From NCBI GenBank assembly GCA_037043235.1, contig JAWRVZ010000039.1, positions 885,001 to 949,000 on the forward strand: 64,000 nucleotides of DNA, given 5' to 3'. Position numbers and translations under genes: made by a program. The DNA comes from Rhodeus uyekii. Its lineage: Eukaryota; Chordata; Actinopteri; Cypriniformes; Acheilognathidae. The notes beneath the pieces were generated by a model. That model searched no databases, had not been told where the DNA came from, and saw nothing but the letters and a program-made list of their open reading frames with translations. This document shows, one piece after another, positions 43,551-58,500 of this stretch; the stretch's first letter is position 1; every line of letters begins with the position of its first letter.

Positions 43551-46500
43551 GTAAGAAAGGAAAAATCCGGGGACGCAGTCCTCTGTAACAGACAGAGGGT
43601 CGCTTTAATGAATCGGTGTTGTTTTCTAATACAGTAGCAGATTAATATGAGACATTGTTGCATGTGATGTCACAGGACTCGGTGAAGTGCGTGACATGAA
43701 CGCTTCTGCTGGAATAATCCGATAATAACAAGAATGCAAAACTGCGGTATACAATCCTTACGCTCACTTTCTAGTGTAGTAAACGGGGGATTTTCGGATG
43801 GTGACAGTCTTGTATTAAAACGCAGTCGTTTATCTGCTTTGAATGTCAGGGTGGTTAGCGAGTGAACACTTTATTGCAGTGTCGAAGTAGGAAAACATAC
43901 CTGCTTGCTTTTAAGGGCGGTGGCTTACAATTACGTGCGCGAGTTCCAGTTGCGCTTTACATAATGACCCCAGTATCACATTACGCGGCTCTCATTCGCA
44001 TACTTTCTTTAGAGAGAAATGTGTTATTTGATGTTCTTACGGTGCCATATCGTACGGTTAATTTATCTCACTATTGTTTTCTCTCCCGCGCTGCATGCGT
44101 GCACTGGCGCTTTCTAAAGCCCTCGGTGACGTGTCAGCCATAGCCACGCCCCTCCAGCGTCACGGGTGACTTGCCTGTCATAGCCACGCCCTTTTGTGAG
44201 AACCGCGTGGACGGAGCCCTCCCCCCTTCCCTCCATGTGCGCGCCAGGCTCTACTCTGTGTAGGGAGGGGCTTTACAACCAGAGGGAAAGTAGGACAGTA
44301 ACCCCTCCCCTCCCCTTGCTTTTCTAAAATGTACTGCAGTTATATAACGCACTCATGCAGTTTTGGATCACCGTGTTGCTCTTAACCTAACAGTAGTGAA
44401 AGAATGACTATCTCATTAAAAATTTCCCTGACAAGCTTGTTTACTTTGAGGTCACATTGAGAACTCCTTAAGTCAGCTGAGATATTGCTCTATCAATATC
44501 AAGGATAAATTAACCAATGAATTAAATGATTATTATTTGTTGCCACAGTTTCACTTCTGTATATTTCACCACGGCTGACTGTAATTCTACTCAGCATGTG
44601 ACTGTAAAAGCGTTCAGACAGCAGTTTGTCAAGCTGGACTGTAAATGGCATGGTACACTGGTGGACAGTCGTTTCCTGTGGGCGGTTACTCTTTGCCCTC
44701 TCTCTGTAGGTGTTAAATAAGTATGCCAACATACTTTGGACAGTCAGGTGTTGTCCAGGGGAATTATGTAAAGAAACACCTGAGGGCTTCTCTTCCTTGT
44801 CTGACAAGACCGGTGTTCAAGCATGAGCGAAACCCTTTTGTGCGTCTTTGCGTGTGGGGAGATATGTTTTCCTCTTTTACACACACGCATACATGCGTAT
44901 GAAATTAATGTCTCATTAATCAGCTGCTAGAAGCCCTAATGTCGAGAAAGGGAGGGACCAAACAGTCACAATTCCTTCATGTTGACTTGATAGACTTGCT
45001 TTTTCTTGTGTCGCGGTTCCTTGTGTGTTCTGGTAATTGGTTGTTTGGTTCCATAGGAACTACATATTCATCCCCCACGCCTCTTTCAGCATGAGGAAGC
45101 TTACTCTGTTCAAATAGCATTGTGGTGACTGGTTGGGGGTGGATTGGTGTGCTGTGATTGGCTGAGATTAGGAAGGAGCACGTTATCATTTACACGTATG
45201 ATAAGAAGGCCTGTCCTAAAAATCTCATTATCTTCTGAGTGCAACATGATTTGATGCTGTCTGTCTTTTTACCCTAATGAGTTTCATGACGTTCCAGGCA
45301 CACACACACACCTGTGTCTTTTTTATTTTATCTAGGACAGCTCATAATATGCCTGTGACCTCTTTACTACTCGTTAAGAGGATTTTTATTTATTTAAACA
45401 AGTAGCATTAGACTGCCATTATAGTTTTTAATGTATTGACTATTGTTCTAATTGGACTAATATATCCAAATATTGGACTATTTAGTTAAATCTCCATGAT
45501 GATTATTATTAATAATAATGTATTATATTTGTGAACTTCTTTTCGGGTCATCAGGCTCGGTAAACACTGGTCACAGATGTTAAACTTCTGTACCTTTAAT
45601 TTCATCCAACTGATTGCTCACAACATAAAAAACACAGACGTCATATTTTTTGTTATTTTTCCAATTTAATTTTTGACCTACGCGGGTGAGCTGTTTACTT
45701 AGTATTTAATTTTTATTCCTATTAACACCATAACACGTATTTTAAAAAAAAGAGAGATTTATTGTACTAACCAATCTTATCCAATTATAGCGCGATAGAG
45801 GCTTTCCCATTACTTTCCCCATTCTTTCTCAATTACATGCCACACCAAACCCACTGCACAGTTTAGGGGGTCTATTAAAGCTCAATGGGCTCAGGGGAGG
45901 CAAGACAGGCGGGCACTGCCGCTGAAACTTAACCTGCTGTTGGATACTGTTACAGTAATCCTCGCCACTTCGCGGTTCAAGTTTCGCGGCCTCAGTGCAT
46001 CGCGAATGTTTCAAAAATATTTATCGAAAAATAAAAATTCTAATTTACCGCCATATCGGCAGCCGTATTGCAGAAAGCAGCGTTGTTTTTATCGTGATGC
46101 GAGAGAAGCGGTTTCCCAGGATGCCTGACAAAGAGAGAAACTCGCCAATGAAGCTTTGTACATACCCACGGGCGCTCAGACAAGCACATGATTGGTTCCC
46201 GGCGCGAAATCGCCGAATAAGAGCACGAGTGGATGTATCCCGTGTGCTGATTGGCTGATCCTACTTTGCGGATTTTCACCTATCACGGGGGATTCCGGTC
46301 CACATTAATCACGATAAACAAGGGTTCACTGTGATGTTTTTTGATATTTTAATGTCTTTTTTTTTATTGTAATTGCATTTAGTTTTAGTAATCTGTATTA
46401 TTTTCTCATCCAATGACTTGACTTTTAACCATAAAACCGCTGATCAGGATAATTCTCCATCAGCCCCACAAACGTGAGCTAATATCTAACTGTACTTTAG

Positions 46501-49500
46501 CTACGCAAAGCCTATAGGTTTATCAGGTGAGTTCAGTGTTAATGTGAAGTTATGGCTGCTGAAAATTAAGCTTTGTCATCATGGAATAAGATAGATTTTA
46601 AAAACAGAAAACTGTTATTTTAAATGTTAATCATATTTCACAATAGCTGTTTTTACTTCATTGCCCATCAAATAAATGTAGACTCATTGAGCATTAGTGC
46701 TGTCTTTTAAAAACCTTAAAATCTTACAGTGTATGTACACACTTTCAGGAAAACCAACCTACAAATGGATTACTTTTAGTTACCTGGGATAAACGTTTAA
46801 CTGGGGGGGGAACTAAATGATTGAAGGTTCTTCAGCCTCTGTTCAGTCTGGGAGCAACCTTTTCACTGAAAATCGATGTAACTTCCTTAATTACAAGTGA
46901 ACAGCGGTGGAAGTCCTTTAGTGCTTCACATGTAGTTGTAGTTCTCCTCTCTGAGGGGAAAACGGTTTGCATGTCTCTACTGTAAAGCAGGGTGCAACGT
47001 CATGTAAATTGATGCTGAAGGTTTGGCAAAGTTTCAGAGGGCTGTCCTGTGGTGTTTTGGAGTTGCCCTGTTAAGGGAAGGAGTGTGGTAGTAGGAGGGC
47101 GGTAAGCATAGTGTTTCCATTTGGCCAGAGAAACCTTCGCCTGAAGCTTGTACACAATGTGCTCTAACAGTATAGTCTCTGTCCTCCGTTGTTAACCACT
47201 AAAACTGATTTGTCTCTACGCAAACAAAAGCCCCTTTAAAGGAATTCCCTCCGAGGCAGATGTAATATCTCAGGTAGTCTTATTGACCTCAATTGACTTG
47301 TGGCTGCCTTGTCTCTGTCATATGCACCAGTTTAGATGAGATATCATCACGTCATATGTGTGAGGTCAAAGGTTACTTGTAGTGTTTAACATGTAATCTC
47401 TTAGATTTCTTTGAACACTGGATCATATCGAGAGAGACTGCAGACAGAGAGGATGTTGCATTTTGATTATTATCTTGTATTTTTCTTGTAGATGTTACCT
47501 GCATATTTATATATTGATATGTTGGCTGTTTACAGATTTGTAATGAATTTTGAGCAAACGCTAAATAAAAGTGTTCATTTAATTTTAGAAACATAATTTA
47601 CCATCATGTATCGGTATTGGCTTTTTTATTTATTGGCATCAATTGCTGGATAAAGCAGTGTTTTTATTAAAAATATATCTTTTAATTTTAATAGGGCTGA
47701 AATAAAAATGTAAATATTAGTTGAAAAACTTAAAATATATGAAAATTAGAAATGTTGCCCTACCTAATATTATTAAAACTGAAATAAAAATAAATTAAAG
47801 CTAAATGGAAATTTTTATATATATAAATATTATTTACAACACATTAATGCAGCTCTGCTTAAATTTCAATTTTTAGTGGTTGATTTTTATTATTTTTTAT
47901 TATTAAATAATCAATCATTTTAAATCACTTTAAATCGTTGGTTATCAGCCATAACATGAAAATATGTGGTTCATATGTATTGGCCAAAGTTTCAATATTG
48001 GTACATTCCTTATAAATGTTTGTTATCAATATTTCCCATTAAAGAACCAATGGGTTCTGAATTTGTATAATTCATAATTTCTTTCAACAGAAGAGAATGA
48101 GCTTCAGGAAAGGCGACGCCGTGAACAGGAGGCGGAGAAGCGGAGAGCAGAAGTCAACTCTTATACTCAGCCCATTCGAAACAACAATGTGACCTGGGTG
48201 GAGGAGTCCAGATCTGAGCATCGCCACATACCTGCCCCGCCCCAGCCTCTTCCCCCTCCTCCTCCCCCCACCATGCCCATCACAGTCATCCCTATCCCAG
48301 TGGTATCCTCCACTCCTCCAGCCCTCCCTCCACCTCCCACCACAGCTCTTAGCCCATCGGTAGCGCCTCGCCTCACTCCACCCAGAAAAGACACCCATTT
48401 ACTGCCAAACCAGCAGGCGCTGCACCAGCGCCCCCTCATCCCGTCTCAGGTGAAGGCAGAAACCACACCACTGCCTCAGTCCAATAGCACCAAACTGGCT
48501 CAGCAGCTCCAAACCTTCGCAGGTCCCATCATCGCTGCTTCCCAGCATGCACTTCTACCCCAGCTGGGACCTCCTTCAGCCCAACTCAGCCCACCTGATG
48601 ACCACCGGAACTTGGATGGCAAGAAAAGACCTGGAGGGTGAGTGAGGGCGTGAAGTTGTCACGTTAACCAATGTTTAAGACTGAGTCACATGAAAACCTT
48701 TATAGCTGGTTTTGTATTATGTTTGGGAGCAAACTATTAAAGACTGTATGACGTGTTTACAGGGCAGGAACGCGAGAAGTGCACAATAAGCTTGAAAAAA
48801 ACAGGTAAGGTCATATGTGTTTGTCGTTGGTTAACCACTATTCTTTACTACCATTCAAAAGGGGGGGGTAACATTTTCAAATGCTTTTGAAGAAGTCTCT
48901 TATGTTCACCAAGGCTGCATTTATTCGATCAAAAATACAGTAATATTGTGAAATACTATTCTAGTTTAAAATAACTGCTTTCTTTTTTCACATGTAATTT
49001 ATGCATGTTTCAGTGTCGCATGATTTTCAGGATGTTTTGATTTAACAGAAAGTTCAAAAGAACAGCGTTTATTTGAAATGGTCCTTAAATGTCTTTTACT
49101 TTTGATAATTTTAACGTCCACGCTGAATAAAAGTATACTTTTCTTAAAAAAAGACATGCTTACCCCAAACTTTTGAATGCTTGTTTAATTTCTGCACCAA
49201 AAATAAAAGTTTTGCCATTGATTGATTGATTGATTGATATACAAACCTGTCAAAAACAGATTTTGCTATTGGCCTTTATTTATAATTGTTATAAAATGTT
49301 TATTTGTATATATTTGTTTCATATAGTTCTATTCCTTTTTAAATATGTGAACAATTAAATTCCTTAAGTATTACATATTTTATGTATTATAAATGTTTTC
49401 AGACAAATACTGAAATCATAAATAAGTGAATGCTGTCACTAGAAAAAATCCTTGTCGATTATAACTCCTCTAATTATAAACGTCTCTTTTTCTCAGACGT

Positions 49501-52500
49501 GCGCACTTGAAGGAGTGTTTTGAGACTCTGAAGAAGAACATCCCTAATGTTGATGAAAAGAAGACCTCTAATCTGAGCGTTCTGAGAAGTGCTTTGAGAT
49601 ACATTCAGGTAAGATCAGTCTGCTTTACATCTACATCTCTCGCCATGTCATCTATCCTGGACTTGAGGTTGATATTTACACAAGAGCAGAAGGGAAGGCA
49701 GTCTTAAGTTTGTTAGTTGCAGTGGTTTTGTCTGAAGATGGATAAGTTGAAAATGAGATATTTCCTTAGGTTCTTGGGTTGATCTTAAGCACGAGATTAC
49801 AGATCACTAATCAAATTTGTTTGAAAGTGTATTGCTGTTCTCTTACAGTGTGCAGAGCAGAGCACCTTCCCTTAAACATTGCATCCTTTGGTTCGTGTAA
49901 ACCGAAATCATGAGCTTTGCTATATCTGATTAAACCAGCGCCTCGTTCACACATATGCACGCCTACAGGCAGACCCTTTAGAACATAGGTGTCAAACTCA
50001 AGGCCCGCGGGCCACATCCGGCCCGGCGTGTAATTATGTCCGGCCCGCGAGAGCATTTTATTAATGGCCCGCGAGATGTCCCGCGCTCCAGCTGACTCGC
50101 CGAACACTTCCTGTATTAAACAGGAAGTGGCTAATGATGCTTCGCGCTCGCGCTAGTACCGCGCGATTGTTATTGTCTATTATCCATAACTGTTCAGGCT
50201 CGGTACACAGTGCTTGTGCGCGAAATTCAGGTGTTGATCATCGGATGAGAAGAGCCCGCCCTCATGGCAGAACGTCTTCTTGCATGATTGACAGGTCAGA
50301 CAGCATATCAGCGCCAGCTGTCAGAGTGATAGTAAAAGCGCCAGAAAGAAAATACAGCGCAAAAAAAAAAAAAAACATTACGTCCTTAGGGACGTAACAA
50401 ATATATTGAAATATTATTAAGTGTAAAAAAATTGTGATATAGTTTGTAAAATCTGCTATAACCCATGGGTAATATGCGGGAAAATACGGTATATGTTTAC
50501 TGACATACTGCCGGTATACCCGTGTGTCTCATTTGCGGAGCTAATGTGGCAGTAATTAAATAATTTAATAAGACGGCACTATAAGACAAATGACATAAGA
50601 GCAAATTCAACTGAATGATTTGATTTGTTATTGCTGAAAAGCAAAAATTTTATTTAGATTTCCAGGTTTTGTTATGCAGCATGTCCATATTTTGAATTTG
50701 TATAATTTTGACAGGATATATTTTTATGGAGAGCAAAATCTTTTATATATAAATCTTTTTAAGTTTTATATAAAATGACATAAGAGTAAAGAAATTTGAA
50801 TGTTTGTTCTTTTAACTTTTACTTACTTTTACTTTACTTGTTTACTTTATTTCTAACTTGTATAATTTAGACAGGATATATTTTAATTTGTTTTAAAGTT
50901 TTTTTTAAATATTTTTATATTTTTAAGTTATTTAAGGTATAAGTTGATTTATTCCAGAATAATATTTCTGTCTGTTTTTATTCACATCTAATTTAAAAAA
51001 AGGTAAGTTTTAAAAGTTTAGTTTTAGTGTTTTCAATAAATGTTTATCCTGTTCGGCCCGCGACCTAAAGTTTTTTTTGGGATTTTGGCCCCCTGTGCAA
51101 TTGAGTTTGACACCCCTGCTTTAGAAGGAGGAGAAATCCAATCAAATCAAAGGATTTGATTTAGCTGAGGCACAAGACGTGCAGGAAACTAGGGCAGTGT
51201 GGAAACAGAAGTCGTGTCACTGGATCTCTCCCCCCCCCCCCCCCCCCCCTTAACCCGCTTGCTTCTAGCCATTGGTAGATTTGACAGACCGGCCAGCCGA
51301 CCCATTATCGCTTTTCCCGCTTTCTGCTGCCTGTTGCTCAACCAGGCTTAAGGTGTATTTATTTAAAGCACATGGCCCATTGAAAACAACCAGCCATTTG
51401 TGAGGATTTCTGCAGGATGTGATCAGTATATTGGGAATGTTGAAGGTTTTTCAATATGTGGCTCTATTGTATTTGGGAAATCATATTTTTGATGACTTGA
51501 AATTAATCTTGAGATCTAGTTTGAAACTGTAGGTTTACAGGCAATTGGATGAAGTACTTCACGACACTACGTTACTGATAAAACGTGGTTAACTACATCG
51601 ATGCTTGGTTTTAAATGTGTTAGTCAAATGTAGTGACTCCATCGTGTAAAAATGCATTTTATGTGTTCATTTATTCAACTATATAGTCTAATGGAATAAA
51701 CTAGTTTTAATAACCTGAGAACAGCATTGAACCACTAATTTATTTAACTGATAATTCATTTGTTTACTAATACATATTATTATGTACATTAAATTTATAT
51801 TTAATATTAAGCAACTAATAATAAATTTATAATACAAATATTTTGCAATTGGTGAAACAATCTTTGTTTTTTTTATAACACATTTTTTAACATTCAGAGT
51901 CCAATATTGTCTGAACGAAGCTTTCAGGAGAGTGTGCTCACTGATACAGCGTTACAAAAACAACAACACAACATTTGTTTAGTTAGTCACTCGGGATGTA
52001 TTATTATTGGTGACTTAGTATAATTACTGTCTTTGAGTGTATTTCCTGGGCAACAGGTTTGTGAGAATTTCATGTCTTGTTTTTTTTTTTCTTCAGCTGT
52101 TTAGTCAGTAATTTGATCTGTTTCCTGGCTAGTATCTCTCCGTGTACCTTTCTGTTTTGTTCTGTGTTCCTGCTAAAAGATTAGTGCAGGTCACGGGGCT
52201 TCTCTCTTAATGATTAGTGTTGTGTTTGTGTGTTTTGTGGGCTCTGGAGGTGGCGGTGGCACAGTGTGTGTCCAGGCCAGCCGCTGGCCATGGGCGGAGG
52301 CAGGCACGTGTGCCTCACTTCCATGCGTCTGCTTCTGCATGCGCTCCGCTCCGCGGCCCCTCCCACTCTCCCTTAAGCGACCAATCAGCTTCTCCCAGAA
52401 CTGAATAAGAGGATTGTTTGATGAGATCACTCTTCATTTTATTCATCTTCATGTCACCTGATTCACGCATTTCTAGGACATCGTGCCAAATCTGTTTTTT

Positions 52501-55500
52501 GACAAGTGAAGTAATTTATAGTACTTAATCGCAGGACAAATTGTGACTGCTAATGTTTAAGCCAGACGGTAACACTTTACACTAAGGTCCCGTAAGATAA
52601 TGAATGATCAAATAGCAGTGAGAATGTTCAAGTATTTATTAATCGTTGTTAATAAAGATACAACTGTTAAATGTTTATTCAAGTTAGCTCAGATTCTTTA
52701 GATAGTTTTAACAGATACAACGTTACATTTTAGTCATGTGATGTAAATGTACATTTTAGTAAATGATCAAATTAATTACGATTATTAAATGCTTTAGAAA
52801 TATTTTGCAATGTTAATTAATGTTGACTGATGTCAACAAATGTATCTGTTTGTATAAAAACTATTAAACTACTTGTCAATTGTCAACTCCTAGAAATAGT
52901 GATACATATTAGTTTATACATATAAATATTGAAATGAATGAAAATGACAAAAATGCTGCTTTGGCGGTTAACTGAAAAAAAGTACTAAATTTACTAACAC
53001 TGAAATAAAAATTAATTAAAGCTATATTGAAATATTAAAACTATATATAAAAATGACAAAAAAACTGAGTTACTCAAATTTAAATGAAAATATACAAATA
53101 AAACCTATACTATTAAACAATGAAACACTGCAAAGGTAGTTCTGTGTGACTAGGATGAAGAAAATAAAAGCTTGAAGAAGGGTTTCATTTCTCTAAATAT
53201 TCAGAGAAATTTAACTTTTCGTGGAAAGTCTTGAGGAACTCGACACACAGCAATCCTTGTGGTTTTGACACCTTTAATGTGGTTGTTTTGCAATGTGAAG
53301 ATACATTTTTCCTTCTAGTCTCATTTTCTGTCCCACATCCACATATTAACGGTTATTGTTCATGTTTCTTTAAATGTTAGCGCTGACACAGTCCCGATAA
53401 GCTTCAGGAGCTTCCCTGTCGTTCAATCCATGTTACTTCTAGATGCTCAGAGCTCCTCCTCCTCTTCCCCGTCCCTCTTTCTCCTCCTTCACCCCCCCCC
53501 CCCCCCCACATTCTCTTGTTCAACATTTTCCCTCCCGCGGGCACACGAGCAGCGAGCACATGGCTAGACAGAGCCGCGTGACGTCATGTTCCCCCTCAGC
53601 TGCTGTTCCTGCCGCAGCACGGCCGTCTCGTGGCTCAACTAAGATGGAGCTCTAGATCCCTGAAAGCTCCTGCATTAGGTGCTGCTTTTTATTAAAGGAA
53701 CCTTGCATGATCTGTTTTGTGAAGCAGGTTCCAGTGTGTTGTGTTAAAGTGCTGTTGTTTAAACCGGGGGGGAAACATATTTTTGGATGGTTTGTGGTGG
53801 ATTGTGTAATTTTTATATTTGCGTCAACCCTGATGGCTCATGATCAGCAGGTTTGTGATTGATCATATCAGGATGTGCAAACCCAGAAGGAATCCTGTGA
53901 AATCCACCTGATTCATTTCCTATCTTTGTGCAGAGGTGTTTGTCAGCAGTAGAGTAAGGCTGATGTGGGTCAGTTGGTCATCTATGTCATCTTTTGCAGA
54001 AACGAATGACTTGTCCTTGTGGGCAGGATCACATGATTCCTACTACGCATGCTGAAATACCCATTTGTTCTGCACAAACCACTGCAATTTCAATGTAGCT
54101 GATTCAACAAGTATTCTTCGGTAAATGTCAGCACCATCTGCTGATCATTTGCTTTAAATGGAAAATTCTAAAGAATCTGGAAATCTATTCATCCTCATGT
54201 CACTGAAAATAAAAGGAGTTATTAAGTTGCTCTTACTGGCTGTCAGTGTTCAAATGCAAATATAAAATGCTAATTCAGCCCTAATTCCTATATTCTGTTT
54301 CAATTTTAAAGATTGGACAATATAGTTTTTTTGGGGGTGGGGGTAAGAGGGGGTAAGAAGTCTCTTATACTCACCAAGACTGCATTTGTTTAATTAAAAA
54401 GTTGGAAAAATATTACAATTTTGAAAAATATATACATTTATACTTTACAGTTAATGTACGCTTGAATTAAGTGAGTCAGGATAGATGTTCTTTTTAAAAA
54501 CTCTGTCTGACAGATTGCTAAGTGAAAAAAGTTTACATATGACGTTAATGACATCCTAGTTTGTCATCTCATCAAGCCCAAACTATTAGCAAACAGAGGC
54601 AGTTAAAGGAGATGTATGTTGTCGGTTAAGCTTTCTCTGTCTTCCCACAAATATTCACTGCAGTACAAGACTTCCTCTTTTTCAGCACCACGTCAGACCA
54701 GTTACCCAGTGAGATTTACAGCTGTGCTTGAACAGGCCGAGTTACCAAATGCCTCGCACTGGAGTCACAGGATATCTTTCTCTGCAGGCTTGTTTATGAG
54801 GAAGAGCGTGGCTGCAACGTGGCTCATATGCTCTCTCTCTCTCCCTTCTTTTGTTCTGCAGAATGGAGTCTGCAAACACAGGACACCCCTTCCCCATCTA
54901 ACACTGCATGTGACAACATCAGGTTAATGTTTACCTCATATAAATCCATCATATGCACGCACACTGCTATATACATAAACGTGATGACACAAATGCACAC
55001 TCGCATGTGCGTAGTCGTGGAGGCGGAGTTTAAGTGAGAAACTGAACATGGTAAACCGAGGGGGGAAGGTGAAGTCATGTGCTCTGCTTGTGAGAAACCA
55101 ACTACAAACGCTAACAAGAGCCACTCTCCGCTCATCCCTCCAACTTTCATTAGGGTGGTGCTGTTCTGACAGATGTTGGAAAACTCTCTGATCTAGGTCA
55201 AACAGTATATATATAGTTTTTTTTGTGTGCCTGATGTCAATGTCTTAGAGGGCAGGGTGAGCAGTAAAGCCTAAAATAAACCGATTTATACCTAATATAG
55301 CAGTGGTTCTCAAACTTTGTTGGTCACACCGCTCCTTCAAATATTTTAAAGTGTCTTGTGTACCCCACCCCCACCCACCTCACTTTTTTAAAACTCGAAA
55401 ACCCTGCAATGAAGAACTCTTTACTTCCACTGTATCTATCAGATGCGAGTGGTTCGACGTGACATAAGACAATAAGACCCATTATAATCAGTGATTCTGT

Positions 55501-58500
55501 GTGCTCTGGATGTGTGCAAATCCCAGATAGTAAACCGATACCCTGTTCTATTTCTGCTTACTCCAAGTGCTCGTGCAACTTGACACAAAGGACAAATGGA
55601 TTTGCAATAGTCGCTTTGTTGCATCTAGTGTAGACGGCGCTTATCTGTTGCAGCATGTCATCACGACGATGACTACGTCCAGTGTAGACGTGTATTCTGC
55701 TTTTGAAGAGAAGCGATGAGTTCACAGTAGCAGCTTGTGGTGCCGTCTGCTGAGGATCTTCTGTGTTGGGCTTGTGTAGATGGTGTGAAGTTATCATTCT
55801 GAAGGAAGAATTGTTGTTCGGTGTCACTTTATAAAAGGCATAGCTCTATTGATCTTTTGTGCGCCCTCTTCCCCCACATCGTCCAAGAAAAACTTACAGA
55901 ATACAGGCCATTATATCGCCCTTGATGATGTATTGGTCAGCCAATAGTCCATGTTCTCCAGCATATGAATACGACAATGATTCACATTTATCTCCATCTC
56001 AAACAGTTTTCAGATGTTGTTATTACCATGTAGGAGTTAACATCTCGCCCATATTCAGTCTGGAGGTGGTTTAGCTGTCCTGGAGTAGCAGGGAGGGAAT
56101 GGGGCCCCAGTCCGTGGATCAGGAGTTCAGTGTGTTTGTAGAGCAAGCCGGTGTGTGTGTGTGTGTGTGTCAGAGTAATAGAGGCTGGCATGCACAGCTG
56201 TGAGCTGGAGCTGTGCCTGATGCAGTACACGGACCAGAGAGCTGTCAGCATGCCTCATCAACAGTGGGAGGTGGAGTCCGTGAGGGCCTGGTGGAGACAG
56301 CTAGCAAGGAATGTGCTGGCCCCCAGGGAAAGGAGGGTACACTTATAAAAAAAAAAAGACCAGAGACTGCTCTCATGATGGATGTGGAGATAATGTCATG
56401 AAATGCTTGCACTGAGATTCAGAATTAGATTTGTGTTCTGATAGAAATGTAGTTCTGTTGAGTTTACCTGGCTGTAAAAGTGCTATTCTCATCATGCCGA
56501 GTTCACAGCTAACTACATAGCTAAAGTAATAAGGCATATAATTTACTATATACATGTATATTATTTCCATACTATGACTGTTATTCTGTATCGACCAATC
56601 AGCATGCAGAAGTGCTTCTTCTTTTTTCTCAAATGGAGGTTTATGGTTGTGTTAAGCTACACCCTACTTGGTTACAGTTGCTAACAATGAGCTTTGCAGA
56701 ATATATCATTGGAAAAAATGGAGATTTCTGTAAACGGCGTGATTTTCAGTAGATTGTGCTTATAAAGGGTTAATAATTGACTGTACATTGTTCTTATGTG
56801 TGCTGGAATGATTTATGATAAATGCAACAAAAAAACAAATCTATTGCGGTTTTGGGAGTATCGGATATATTTGGGATATATGGGAGTATTTTTCAATTTG
56901 CACAATTTGAATGGTAATGGAAGCTGACAACAGTGTTTTTATTGATTTAAACTACTTTTCAAAAGTTTGGGGTCAGTAACTTATTCAATAAGAATGCAGT
57001 AAATTGATCAAAAGTGACAGTAAGAACATTTTAAACTGTTACAAGACCAAAATCTATTTCAAGTAAAAATAGTTATTCTTTTGAACTTTCTATTCATTAC
57101 AGAATCATTAATAAAAATGTTTTGCGGATTCCTCAAAAAAAATTTTTTATATACACACATTTTAAAATATGTTCAAATAGAAAGGTTATTTTAAATTGTA
57201 ATGATATTTAATATATTTGATCAAATTTTGGCCTTGGTGAGCTTAAGAGAAAACATCTTACCAACACCAATCTTTTGAACAATAGCATATCTTTATATTA
57301 AAAAAAGAGAGCAAAAGCTTGTCTTAGAAAATGGCAGCCGGCAACAGGTAAGATGGGATCAGTTGATGTTACACATCTTCCTACTATTTTAAGTTCTGCT
57401 GCTCTGATTCCCTCCGTTAATGTGGTTACGTTAAGCTTCTGTCCGGCACACTAGACCTATATATGGAGCCACTGAGAGGAGCTCAATCAAACAGGCTTTT
57501 ATACGGCTGCTCAGTGCAGAGAGCACATGCTCACGCTGTCACACGCTGCTGCCCGCTCACGATACCTGTTACCACAGCAACTGGGTTTCAGCTGTTGCCT
57601 TGACAACACTCCAGTATATTTAATTTGCTGAGACAAAAGCGGTCTCATTTCGAAGAAAATTTCGGCCTCATACGTCATAAAGGATGTCTTATTTCAGAAA
57701 AGTAAACATTATAAAAAATATTCATAGTGAAGTCTAAATGATCATTTCTTTGATTTGGAATGTATTGGTCAGTTTACTAAAATTAAGCCGATTCGAAGGC
57801 ACAGGCAGACAACAAATGCAACCTCCAGAGGTCACGACCTTCAAAATGAGACGGCTAAAAACGCTGACACTTGGAAAGGAAGTGATGTGTATTGATTGGC
57901 CCAGTGACCTGTCATTATTCACAATAATTTGCAGAAGAATAGACCTTATCGATTCAGAGTCAAGCTGGAAGCCCTTCTTTATATTCTGTCCTGCGATCTA
58001 CATACACCTGTACGCATATCAAATGACTGGCCTGGGTCATGTTTCCACGCTGTTGTTGTTTCTGCCGGGCCATGCTTGTTCAGCGCACGTGGTGTAGGAA
58101 AAGGATGAGCTGTGTGATATGTGCATCATTGTTTGAGGGTTGGTGTGTCTTTTTAAAAGCGTAAAGTTTTATATGCAACAATTTTCTGGCACATATCACA
58201 GTCATTTGAAGATGCTCTTTGAGTTTCCTAAAGAGCATATCATCATGATCAGAAACATGCGAGTTTAAGGTGGTAAGTTCAATTCATCTATATGAATCAG
58301 TTCAAGCTGATGCCTTTTGCATTATCACTCATAACGTCCACAGAGAGATTTATTTGAAACCTTTTAGAGTTTGACAAATAAAATAAATATTTATTATTAT
58401 CTTGTGTTAGCAGAGATTTTAGTTGAGTGTAGTTCCACCAGTTAATCTCTCGCTATCCATCCTCTTAAGGGCCTTAGCTACTGCGGTGTGTCCTCATTGC

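Noticed and set aside
48084..48439. Minus-strand Gly/Arg-rich frames opposite mnt exon 2
   Set aside because: They are the reverse of the Pro-rich coding sequence.
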